From Terfezia claveryi (lineage: Eukaryota; Ascomycota; Pezizomycetes; Pezizales; Pezizaceae): a stretch of DNA of 64,000 nt. Of this stretch, positions 45,332 to 55,318 are shown in pieces. The position numbers and the translations under genes were made by a program. Location: positions 1 through 64,000 of the forward strand of contig WHUX01000152.1 in the NCBI GenBank assembly GCA_015179025.1. Reading direction: 5' to 3'. How positions within the stretch are numbered: position 1 is the stretch's first letter; every line of letters begins with the position of its first letter. The notes under the pieces are model-generated. The model was not told the origin of the DNA, made no database searches, and worked only from the letters and a program-made list of their open reading frames with translations.

Positions 45332-47059
45332 TTACTCGCTCCCCTGCTCTTCTCCAGTAACTCCACACCCCACATCCCACGCACACAACACCCTATACCC
45401 CTCCTCCCCCTCCCCCTCCCCTTTCGCCTTCCCTACCTCACCTCTGCCCAACCTCACATCCCACCACGGATTCCTATACCTCACCTCCCCCCCCACCTTT
45501 CCCAATCTCTCCAGCCCCCTAGAATTTATTCCCCCCACCGCCCCCGCCCTCCTCCCGGTAACAAGTAAATACCTCCTCCATTCCGTCCTACTCCCATACG
45601 TCTCCTCCCCATTTACCAGCACCCCCCCCAACGCCAAATTCCCCTCTAGTCCATCCTTGCCACCTTTCCCCACCTCCCCATCCCCCTGAACCCCCAAGAT
45701 GTTTACTCTCCTCCACCCCTCCAATTCCCCCAAACCACTACCAGCACTCCTACTACCCCCACTACCAGCATACCCAAAAATCCCGCCACCTCCACCCAAA
45801 CTCAACATCTCCAACGTCCACCCCAACACCTGGCTCGCTAATCCCCCCTCCACAAACTTCCCCCCACCACTTCTTCCACCAGCAGAAGAACCCTTCAACC
45901 TACTCCCCCCTGCGGCTCCCGCTTTTGCCCGCCAACGGGGGTTCTTACTCGGCGACCAGTCCGACGATATCGCCAACCCTAAGGGAAGCTCCACCGAGTT
46001 TGAGCTTTGGCTATATGGATTTCTCTGATTCGGCGGGGGGCGGATAGTACGGAAGTATGCTGAGGCAGGTTTCGTTGGTTTCGTAGTCGTAGTAGTAGTA
46101 CTGGCAGTGGCGGAGGTAGATGGGGTTGTAGTCAAAGGTAAGGCGGGGGCAGGGGCGGGCGCGGGTGTGGATATTCGGAATCGTGGTGGTTTACGGGTAG
46201 CTGCGGCGGGCGTGGTTGGGTTGAGGTTGGAGGCGGGTGTGGGAGTTAATAGTGGTGATCCTAGAACTGTGGGGGCAGGATTTGTTGGGCAGGCAGGACA
46301 TTGGATTTTGGTCGTGGAAGTGGAGGTCCTAGAGTGTGCTGCAGGTGTAGGTGAACTTCTCAATCCACTGCCATCTTTCTCTTCGTCTCTACCCATATCT
46401 CCATTGCCATCCCTATTCCCTCCCTCCCCTGATATCGCCCTCCTCCTAATAAAATCTCCCAGAACAACATCATCAATCCCCGACCCTGTATCTTCATCTC
46501 CAAGACCATTTTCCTCCCTCTCCTCCTCTTCCCCCTCCTCGGTCTTATCACCATTACCTTCATCAGACGAATTCACGTTAATATCCTCAATGACATCCCC
46601 CACCCCTTCTCCCTTGGGCACCCCTTCCCAACTCATCTGCACAATCATATCCTCCCCAATTTCCTCCTCAACTCCCACTCTAGCCTCAACCCTCCTCCTC
46701 TTAACCGGAGAAGAATCTGGCCCATCCTCCACCGCATCCCAAATGTTATCTCGCCCTAGCCCTCGACTACCATAATCGCTGACATGACCACCACGTCTAT
46801 CTCCACCCTCTGTCTCATCATCATCACTATTCCCCTCCACAGTTTCCGTCCGCTCATGGCCAGGTGTCAAAAATGCCCTCGGCCCAAGAAACCTTCTCCC
46901 AACCGCTCCCACTACAGGTATCTCACTCCCCGCTTCCCCACCACCGCCACCCTGCTGTCGTTTCCCTGCCGTGACAAATTTCAATCTAGATCCCCCATAT
47001 TGCTGTTGTGGCTGCCTCCGCGGCGTGATGAAGCGAAACGGAGAAGGTGCACCGCTCAT
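45332..47059 (-). CDS. Unrecognised protein, 575 aa, mostly disordered
   Basis: Single-exon ORF that I cannot assign. It opens MSGAPSPFRFITPRR, then RRFLGPRAFLTPGHERTE; such FRF-x-TPRR and PGH pieces look like short linear motifs. The middle (about residues 85-240) is acidic with a basic cluster VKRRRVEAR that could be a nuclear signal, followed by a Thr/Pro/Ala-rich low-complexity stretch (residues 240-335). The C-terminal third has a more folded look: PLGLAISSDWSPSKNPRWRAKAGAA, ASQVLGWTLEMLSL, WRRVNILGVQGD, WRRYLLVTGRRAG and RNPWWDVRLG, i.e. alternating hydrophobic strands with conserved-looking Trp. That could be a small beta-barrel, but I do not claim one. It sits between MRC1 and MBF1 on the same strand. 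Because the flanks are G-rich on the coding strand, some length may be over-predicted. Confidence 0.6.
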   Translation of the reverse strand: MSGAPSPFRFITPRRQPQQQYGGSRLKFVTAGKRQQGGGGGEAGSEIPVVGAVGRRFLGPRAFLTPGHERTETVEGNSDDDETEGGDRRGGHVSDYGSRGLGRDNIWDAVEDGPDSSPVKRRRVEARVGVEEEIGEDMIVQMSWEGVPKGEGVGDVIEDINVNSSDEGNGDKTEEGEEEEREENGLGDEDTGSGIDDVVLGDFIRRRAISGEGGNRDGNGDMGRDEEKDGSGLRSSPTPAAHSRTSTSTTKIQCPACPTNPAPTVLGSPLLTPTPASNLNPTTPAAATRKPPRFRISTPAPAPAPALPLTTTPSTSATASTTTTTTKPTKPASAYFRTIRPPPNQRNPYSQSSNSVELPLGLAISSDWSPSKNPRWRAKAGAAGGSRLKGSSAGGRSGGGKFVEGGLASQVLGWTLEMLSLGGGGGIFGYAGSGGSRSAGSGLGELEGWRRVNILGVQGDGEVGKGGKDGLEGNLALGGVLVNGEETYGSRTEWRRYLLVTGRRAGAVGGINSRGLERLGKVGGEVRYRNPWWDVRLGRGEVGKAKGEGEGEEGYRVLCAWDVGCGVTGEEQGSE

Positions 47060-47678
47060 GGTGAGGTTCTATTTGCTTAGTTCACAGAGCAGGTAGGCAA
47101 TGGATAGTCGTCACAGTCCCAATTCTAGGCTGTTCATCAGCCAAGGTGGGAAACCCATTCTGAATCACAACTGGTTTTGAGGTCTCTGGGAAGAGTAACG
47201 TTGTCATGTAGGAGCTGGGGCGAAGACGAGGTTGGGTCAAGAACGGTCACGATTCCAAGGCAAGCACGTTTTTTACGACAGAAGCGACTTGTCTGTTTAC
47301 AGATTCAGGCACACGACGCTCTGCCATTGTTTGGTACTTATCCAAAAATGTGGAAAACCCATATTATTGGATTCCCCACAAAGAACCATGGAGGAGTTCA
47401 TATCTCTTCAACCTCTAGCCAGACAACTTAGAGTGAAATCACACACGGCAAATGAATATGAAAACACATCTCCGAGCAACAGAGGTACCCATAAATAAAA
47501 AGCACACAGCCGAAACCCAACACCCAATTCACATCAATCCCCCACCGCAGCATAAAACTCCAAGAAAAAAGGAAAAATCAGGTGTATAGGTAATAAAGCA
47601 AGAGAGACATTCGATACTCAGGCCTCAGAGGTGCCCAGGTGTAGGGAGGGAGTGTCAAGCCACCGCGCCATCGCCCCC
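47060..47678. other. Intergenic region between MBF1 and the unrecognised gene
   Basis: Promoter of the unrecognised gene and 3' flank of MBF1. Nothing else seen. Confidence 0.5.
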
Positions 47679-48278
47679 TTACTTCGCCACCTTTTTATCT
47701 GCAGCAGGCTTCGTAAGTGGACCACCGATATCCTTCCCCCTGAGCTTAACACCTAACGCCCTCTCAAGCTTCGCCAGCACCTGTTGGCTCGGCACGGCCC
47801 TTCCGCTCTCGTAGTCGTTGATGACACTCGGCTTCTCGTTCACCTTGGTGGCAAGGTCCTTCTGTGTCATTGGTGGGGTCTTCTCGCCCCGAGCCTTTGC
47901 CATGGCCTTTCCTACGCTTGCATCGACCTTTGGTGGGGGAGCGACTTCGTTCTCACGGTCGACCTTGGTGAGGCGTTGGCCGTTGGGGTCGGCTGTCTTA
48001 TTTCCAGTTACATACTTCTTGTCGGTGGAGACGACATCACCGGAACGGCGAGCAGCATTAATCTGCAGCAACAAAAAAACGTTAGTGGCCTGCTTACTCG
48101 GCGTAACCTCTTCAAATCTCTATTGCCACCTCTTCCACTGTCCAAATTGGAATACGAGGAGAATTTTTCAGTTAATATGTGAACTTACCTCCGCCTGAGT
48201 CTTAGCAACGGTGGCCTTGGCCTTACGACTAAAAACGTTCCTTCCGATCGTAGTGACCGAATCCCCATTTTCCGACAT
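47679..48278 (-). CDS. MBF1: Multiprotein bridging factor 1, 157 aa
   Basis: Conserved coactivator that bridges TBP and bZIP activators and also acts at collided ribosomes to prevent frameshifting. Exon 1 is 48189-48278 and exon 2 47679-48062, with a 126-nt intron. The N-terminus ([17 protein letters not shown] then [20 protein letters not shown]) is the MBF1 domain; the C-terminal half is a Cro/C1-type helix-turn-helix ([49 protein letters not shown]). The length matches fungal MBF1 (150-160 aa), with the usual Lys-rich end ([10 protein letters not shown]). No odd features. Confidence 0.95.
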
Positions 48279-48689
48279 GATGAATATATGTGAATATGTA
48301 TGTAAATAAGCTCAGGAAACGCTTATTGTGCAGTCAATAATTTTTTTAAAAAAAGGAGGAAATCTAGTTCGCAGGTTTACAGAGAATGAGAGAGGATGAG
48401 ATATGAGATTGAGAATAAAGAAACGTATGTGGATGAAAGGAAGCTGATAGTGAATTGGATGAAGTTGTGTGTGAAGGTGTCCTTGATAAAGGTCTCTCAA
48501 GTGTTAGTCATAATCACTTGGTGCCCCTGGCGGGCAGCCGGTGGCTAAGTAAGGAGAATCCGCCACTTTCCATCGAATTCCAGGGTCTAACCACAAAACT
48601 TTTATTGACTATTTTCGAGACAACCATTAACCGTTAACCTCACGTTAACCTAGCCATTAACCAAGGTTTATTATTGGTATTTTGAGACG
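48279..48689. other. MBF1 upstream region
   Basis: A pyrimidine-rich leader-like stretch close to MBF1, then unique DNA with repeated GTTAACC/GGTTAACG words at 48628-48670. No gene seen. Confidence 0.4.
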
Positions 48690-49140
48690 CAGTAATGTGG
48701 CATCATTCGTCTCTCTATGAATTGTGTCCCAGAGAGGGGACAGCGCTCTTGGTGAAGCCCTCCTCGAATGCGAAACCTGGGAAGGCACGGGCAATCTCGC
48801 ATTTTTGGTGCTCACCCTACGATAAGTTAGGATTGGTAGTCTCGATCGAGACTAAGGATTGGATGAGTAGTGATTCTAGTAGGATGCGCTGTCTGTCAGT
48901 GTTACTCTAGCTTGATGGGTTTAGGTTTATTCCATCTGTTGAGGGTAATTAAATCTCTTAAGGTGGCCATGGCAAGGCTATATCTCCTCATGATTAAAGC
49001 TACATAATCAAATGAGCTATCATTCGTCTCTGACAGATCTTGTGCAAAGATCCCAACGACAGTCGAGTATGTTATATTCGCCCTCTTGTTTGGAGTCCAC
49101 TACCGTACAAATTAGCAAGATTAATATTTGTAACCTCAGT
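48690..49140 (-). pseudogene. Truncated relic copy of the phosphoglycerate-mutase-like gene
   Basis: Three blocks match the larger copy downstream, in the same order and orientation: 48696-48830 with 49905-50050, 48895-49010 with 50150-50290, and 49015-49135 with 50985-51105. Shared words include GGGAAGGCACGGGCAATCTC and GAGCTATCAT. About 700 bp of the larger copy between the second and third blocks is absent, and many substitutions and small indels interrupt every frame. It is a dead duplicate that has decayed further than its partner. Confidence 0.8.
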
Positions 49141-49514
49141 ATACGTTATGAGACAGCCCCCCCCGTACACCCCATTAAAATACTATGCTATTCATATCAC
49201 AAATAGAAACACGAAGGAACCCGAAGGATTGGGTGACCACTTCCTAGGATGCTAATAAAAGTGTTGTGATCCCAAGATGTCAATACTGTATTGCAGGCGC
49301 TCACTCCGGACCCTTGATAACTTTACCACCTACTATCCCTCTATAGCGCTAGGAGGTTTCATTTTTCTTCTGTTCTATGATGCTCTACCCTTTAACCTCC
49401 ATTTTGCCCCTTCCACTTGTTTTCTAAGCTGTGGTAGTTGAGATATAGTAAGCATTGATAGGAATTCAAATACCTAACCTTCTCAGTCCGGCTGCTTACC
49501 CGTTTGTAGGAGGG

Positions 49515-49530
49515 TCGTGCCAACCAGACC
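49515..49530 (+). repeat. Dispersed motif, variant copy
   Basis: TCGTGCCAACCAGACC, two differences from the exact motif within this span. Confidence 0.6.
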
Positions 49531-49748
49531 TACCTTTTGTGTTTTATCACTTTCATCCAAACTCTCAAAGAACAAATCCGACTACGAAGAACATATTCAT
49601 GATCATCATTAATGGCTCTGAATTTTGCAGAATAGAAGTATATTGGTATCTCTGCTCGGACTGCACCAATGATTCATACATCCTGAAACAAAGAAAACCC
49701 GCAAAGCGGCCTTAGAGCTCAGCAACAGGAGTAGGGTCAACGGTACAT

Positions 49749-51156
49749 CTAGGCGCCACCCTGCTTGTTGATGACCACGGAAATCATCCCTCCAGTCTGA
49801 ATACTGAACTTGCGGTGTCCGATAACTTCCAAAATGGATGCGATTGTCCCACTGTGAGCGCTGATGGTGAGATATGTCGAGTCGTTCTCGCCCAGTGCAT
49901 CTTTGAGACGCAGGGATGTGGCATCATTTGGCTCTCTGTGAATGGGGCCCCAGAGAGGGTCAAGACCCTCGGCGAAGCCCTTCTCGAATGTGAATTCTGG
50001 GAAGGCACGGGCAATCTCGCATTTTGGTGCCCGCCCTATCATAGGTTAGCTTTGGATTGAGAGGTACTAGAAGGAGAATGGAGTCTTACGGTCGCACGTG
50101 TGGAGTCCCAAAGTCTCTCGGAGTTTCTGGTGGGACGGGGCTGTGAGCATTACTCTAGCTTTCATAATATGGTGTAAAAACATACCTCCTTGATGATAGG
50201 TTTTGGGTAGTCCTTCTTGTTGAGGGTAATATCCTTCCAAGTGATCTCTAAGGTGGCTGCGGCACGGCTATATTTCCCCTATTGGTCAGCAATTGCCTGA
50301 TATCTTCCAAGCTTAAGCTTTTGTTAAAGCGTGAGATCTTACCTCAGAGGTGATGAGTAGAAGGACTTTGGCATGGGAACCCCGTTCTTGATCTGCTGCT
50401 TCCAAGCGTGATTGGCTTTTTGGGCCTCGGCGACTCCAGAATCGGTGAGTTTTGCATCATCCTAGCAAAGTATGAGAATTAAGCCAACCAAATATTATAA
50501 TCCGTGGATCATACCCATCTCGATTTCCCATCACCATCAAGGAGGGACCAGTAGCAGTTCCATAGAGGAGTTCCATAGGAGCTTTCTTCTCATAAATAAT
50601 CAGCTCACGACCCACCATCCACACCCCTGAAGATATCTTACCAGCAGCATTCTGTAACATAAATATCGTCAGCTCATCATTCTGAAGAGGGTATAGGTTT
50701 CGGTATTGAAGACGTACATGGTACCCTTGGCCAAAATCACGACCTTATATTCCACGTTCTCGGGTGCTTCTCTGTTCAGCTTATTTATAGCCTCTTTGAA
50801 TTTACTCCATTTCGGTTTCTTCGAGCCACTGTCATACAGATCCCTCTCTCCCACGCCCTCGATCTCAAGGTCCTGGGTTCTCATTTGAAAATTATCCAAG
50901 AGACCAAAGTTGCTCGAAATCTGCCATTTGATAACTTGTCAGTGGGCTCCACCTCGCCATATTTTGTACAGGCCACCACATACGTAATCAATGAGCTATC
51001 ATCCGTCTCCTGCAAATCTTGCACAAAGAACCCAACTACAGTTGAGTATTTTATGCTTGCCCATTTGCTCGGTATCACGGCTGCCTGGGCTATATTACTA
51101 AGGACTATTGAAGCCTGACAGGCCACGGCAATCGCTGGTGAGCTAGAGATCAACAT
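49749..51156 (-). pseudogene. Secreted phosphoglycerate-mutase-like (histidine phosphatase) gene, probably inactivated
   Basis: Fungal extracellular histidine-phosphatase family. The reading starts at a Met with a signal-peptide-like sequence (MLISSSPAIAVACQASIVLS) and passes through KYSTVVGFFVQDLQETDD, SSNFGLLDN, KKPKWSKFKEAINKLNREAP, ENVEYKVVILA, GYHNAA, YGTPLWNCYWSLLDGDGKSR, DDAKLTDSGVAEAQKANHAW, SFYSSPLR, ITWKDITLNKKDYPKPIIKE, KLRETLGLHTCDR and FPEFTFEKGFAEGLDPLW. It ends ISAHSGTIASILEVIGHRKF. These pieces are joined across at least six short introns. Where the catalytic RHG should be, VVILA runs straight into GYHN in another frame: the family has an RHG segment between them, and its loss fits a 10-nt deletion between two GGCC repeats (near 50731). 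Losing the RHG histidine should abolish catalysis. The second histidine (SAHSG) remains. An unusual splice that restores the motif is not visible. Confidence 0.75.
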
Positions 51157-51348
51157 TTCGAACGATGAATGAATGAAGGACAAGCCAGCGAGGTTATATG
51201 TACTGATGGTTTGACAGTTTCGTAAAGAGTACAATCGAAAATGCAGAGCGATAGGTATATATACAAGATGCTACAAGCACGGAAGGGAAAGACTTTCCAG
51301 TACAACAATCCTCCTTGTCTCGTGTAACCTCTTGTAAACTCTCTAACA

Positions 51349-51485
51349 ACCAACCTACCGATATCATCATCCACCAGTTGTTTCCATCACTGTATAACCT
51401 CGCCCTACCATATGCAATAACCAACCTATCATGATTCCACCAGTCGTTTCCATCAATGTATAACCTCGCCCTACCCTATGCCAGT
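51349..51485 (+). repeat. Two-copy tandem repeat, about 70 bp
   Basis: Unit 1 (51349-51418) and unit 2 (51419-51485) share AACCAACCTA, CCACCAGT, TTTCCATCA and TGTATAACCTCGCCCTACC. It lies 190 bp upstream of the phosphoglycerate-mutase-like pseudogene start. Confidence 0.75.
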
Positions 51486-54400
51486 AGGCAACCCCCCAGG
51501 CAAAACGCCCATAGAACATACCCACCAGGGTATTCTTAATGGCGTTTACATCCTCCCGTGCGCTATTACGGTTTTTCCCGCAAGCCAAGTCTGTGAGTTA
51601 ACTTGCCGCAAGCCTGGACAAGGAATTAAAAAACATCGCTATAACTGGAAAAGGGGAAATACAAATTGAATCTGAAATGCGAAACAACATGCAGGTATTT
51701 CCGCAGATCATAGATTCATAGTTGAGTTTAATATATTTATATGACCCAATTTAGACTAGTCTAGGTTGTACCTATATCACTATTAGCTCCAGAATACCTA
51801 AATGAATAATATGCTTTGTATCCAGTACGTACCAATCTTTCATATACAAATGCTAATATGTATTCAGCGACTACAGGGTTCCTACTTACACCTTTGCCCC
51901 CACTACAGCCAAACCTGTCTTAATGTATAGCAGAAACTTCGCCAATGTCAAGACTAATTTGGAAAGTAACATTAGTGCTTATTCAGGAAGCTTACAGTTG
52001 ATTTCTAAGCATCTCCAAAGTAGGGGAAGGAATCATAGGATTAAGGTAGCGAAAAGTGGAACGTCACAAGAGCTCGAGTTACATCAAGCAAGATAAGCGT
52101 TATGTTGCATTAAGGTCGATACATCACGATGGAGGAAACTTGCAATACTTTAGGTACAGGAGTAGGAATATAAAGAGTGAAGATCAAGAAGGTTCAGATA
52201 TAATTCAAACGTGGAGGGATGGGAAGTAAATAAAATTGATATTGATATTCACCCTGTAGTGCTTCCATGTAGAAGGTACTCTCGCATTAGAACCTTTGCC
52301 TACGGTGTGTAGCATGTATGCTACAATAAACGGACAATATACCTACAGGTAGAAAGTATGCAGGAAATGTGCTAAAGTATAGTATCGTTAACTTTGTTTC
52401 AATAGTTTCAAAGCAAATATTTCATGTAACAACAGGCCTTTCAAGTTAATATCTCACTAGCTGTAGATTACCAGTGCAAAGGTATGTGATAACAATCCTG
52501 CACTTGACATGAATTTAGTTACCCTGATATTTCTGGTACTACGTACCTATGATGGAATAGTCATGTAGCAAGATTCTTCTTGAGTTAAGCTCATGTATCA
52601 AATCAGTGGGGCATACACCATATTGATGTGTCCATTCAACAGTCACTTCGACCGTCTGAATACCATATCTAAATATCCTGATCTCATACCAGGACGCAAA
52701 CCTGACTATCCCATATATCAAGGAGGTGGAGTAGTTGTGGCATGGCAGGAACGTTCATGGTCAGTCATTCCAGATTTGGGTAGACTACCAGAATGGGTTA
52801 ATCTGGTTAGAATGATATTCCCAGCGCTTGACACTGCCCTCTCTCAACTAGGATAGATGAATATATATATTTTATTGTAAAATTCAGTACTCGTATGCAT
52901 CTCTTTCCCAGCTCTTGAATAATTGTTCGCCTAAACACCTTCGTAAATATACAGTATAAATATGAGTCAGAGAGAAAGAGGATTGTCAGTGAGAGGAGGA
53001 GGAAATATGGTCGTAAAGTGGAGCATTGAAAGGCAGTCTCGTAACTGACTTCCGCGATCTAGTAAGGTAGCATTTGAATGGCTTACGAAAGGTTTACCCA
53101 CGGGAATAGGGTCGGAATCTCAGGACTAATTTGAGGACGAATGGGCATTGTTTTCATGGGGGCAATGGCTGTGCTATGAAGGAATGAAAGAAAATACCAG
53201 ATTGAACACTTCTCAAACGGAAATATGAAGGGGCAGATCAAAAGGAAGGTTTTGATATTATAGTGGGTCGTATTCTATTGGGAACGATCACAGCATTAAA
53301 TCCGCAGTGATGTTTTTTGTTACGCAGTTTTGTGATAGGCTATCTATCCCTCACGAGTTCTGGCGGAGTAATTACTTGACGGAGGGAAAGGTCTCGATGT
53401 TAATGGCATACTTACGAATGATCTTTGTTATTGTTTATTGTTCCATGTCTCCATCTTTCGATCTGATGCTTTCCTTTGATAATAACCGCATCCAGTGTTA
53501 CTTATGACTACTTTGATGAAAAAATCTATCAGTGGCTTTTTAAGCTGAGCTGACAAGTTTCCGTGCAAGTGACTACTTGAGATCATTGGATTCCCCTCTT
53601 GATACGCCAGCACAAGGACGGCATTGATTCATTGAATATGCATGGCCTTGTTGGCACGGATACACATATTCACATTGCACATCTGATTGGAAGAAACAGT
53701 GGCATTCCACCAGTTACCACGCTGCTACTGTAAATACTGTAAAACTGGTTGAGGAATAATCATAAATATGCAGCACCGAGCTCTCAGTTAAACAAATTGG
53801 TTTTGCACTCTGCCAAATATGGATTGGAAATTCTTTAAATGATTGGTGATGGTGCTTCTCCCTAAAGATAGTATGTAGTCACTTGATTTGTAGGTACCCG
53901 CGGAAAGTCAAGAAGCACCACCCATCCATATTGAACAAAAAAAGCTACCGTACCGACATGGATGAAGTATTGGATGTGGTGGTGCCAGCTCCAGCAGGGC
54001 GTACAGTAGCAAGTATGCATTGAAAGTATTCTAGATTTCCCATTTGACAGATACCTAGGGGTTACAGTAGTTGCTGACTTCGCATCTGTCTAACAAGTAG
54101 CAAGAGTATTATTACTAAAAGCTCGTCTGACTGTGGTGTTATTATAAATTGTGCCAACCAGACTATGATAAATTATACGATTGGATACTTAGTTACTCCT
54201 GGATGGGCTACTTGTCAATATATATAGGGGAGCAGGGTGCTGTACATTGAGAAATAGAACAACTTGGTGAGGTATCCTGCCCTGAATTGGGGCATTCTGA
54301 TTGGTATGAGTCTGGATATTGCAGTGATGTTGATCATAATATATGTATTTTATACCGTACAAACATATCTCACCCAGTCTGGAGGGTGGTAGAGTAGTTG

Positions 54401-55318
54401 ATATTCTAACTCAGCATGTTGATCCTTCCAACCAGACTATTATTGATCCTTCATTTACCAATATCTCTACTCGGCCTAAGGAGTAAGCCCACTCTGACCA
54501 CGGTACTGGAGTGGGCTGCCCCCTGTTCTGTTTGAGATAAGCAGTCACAAAAACTTTAGCCTGTTAAGACCACAGTAACTCGTGGATAACATGTATGTGT
54601 TAACCTCTAACTAGGGTAGCTATAGCTGTTTTTATAAGTCGCCCTGATTGTCGTCTCTTTATTGTGAGAGGAATGAATAGAAGCCTCAGTTGCGCGAGGC
54701 TATTAGCATGGCGGCCAGGAAAAACTTCTAATCAGCTAGTTCTGTCACGTACCAAGTATAGTTTTACTGGGTCGAACATATATTATTATTAGGGGTATGC
54801 AGCAGTCGTTGGGATATAATTTTACTGATCTATTTCACAAACCAGAGGTGCTTTGGGAAGAGTGATGCAGGAAGTCGTCACAGCATTTTATCGTCATGAT
54901 TGGAATGCGGGGTTGTACTTTGCCCACTGCCCAATGTTACCCATACACCGATATTTTCTTTTTTTGGGCTGTAATTCGGTGGTAAAGGTATTGGAAGCTG
55001 AACCTGTGAAGAGCCTCATGTAACAGTCTGCCCTCACATGTGGGCAGTTTATATAGCGGCCTATAAGTACAAGTACAATCGCTACTCTGCCAAACGTCAC
55101 GGCTGTCAGGTTGCGTCACGATTTCTTCAACCTGTCGACAAGTAACGTCACATACTTTCCGAGCAAAGAAATTTAGAAGTGAGAAACAGCGAGCTATCCC
55201 TTATAAAACCCCCGCTCTTTGAAGGCTTCAAACATTCCACAACAAAGAAAGCAGTCGCTGGCTAGAAGAACTCCCTCTAGGGAAACAGGCGCTCAACAGC
55301 ATCACATCGACAGCAAAA
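51486..55318. other. Gene-poor region
   Basis: About 3.8 kb with no convincing gene. Moderately AT-rich, with exact and partial copies of the dispersed motif (54149-54165, 54426-54439). ORFs of 60-90 codons occur, the most protein-like at 52593-52856, but none has recognisable content. The last 150 bp are the promoter and leader of the IFRD gene. Confidence 0.5.
54149..54165 (+). repeat. Dispersed 17-bp motif, exact copy 2
   Basis: TTGTGCCAACCAGACTA. A shortened copy (TTCCAACCAGACTA) lies 277 bp downstream at 54426-54439. Confidence 0.8.

Noticed and set aside
45084..46775. Plus-strand ORFs opposite the unrecognised 575-aa gene
   Set aside because: Pro/Ser-rich or Gly/Val-rich low-complexity translations of the opposite strand; the minus frame is longer and has more varied content.
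52593..52856. 87-codon ORF with protein-like content (GRKPDYPIYQGGGVVVAW)
   Set aside because: It looks more protein-like than its neighbours but has no recognised family, no flanking exons and sits in a relic-rich region; kept only as something to search.
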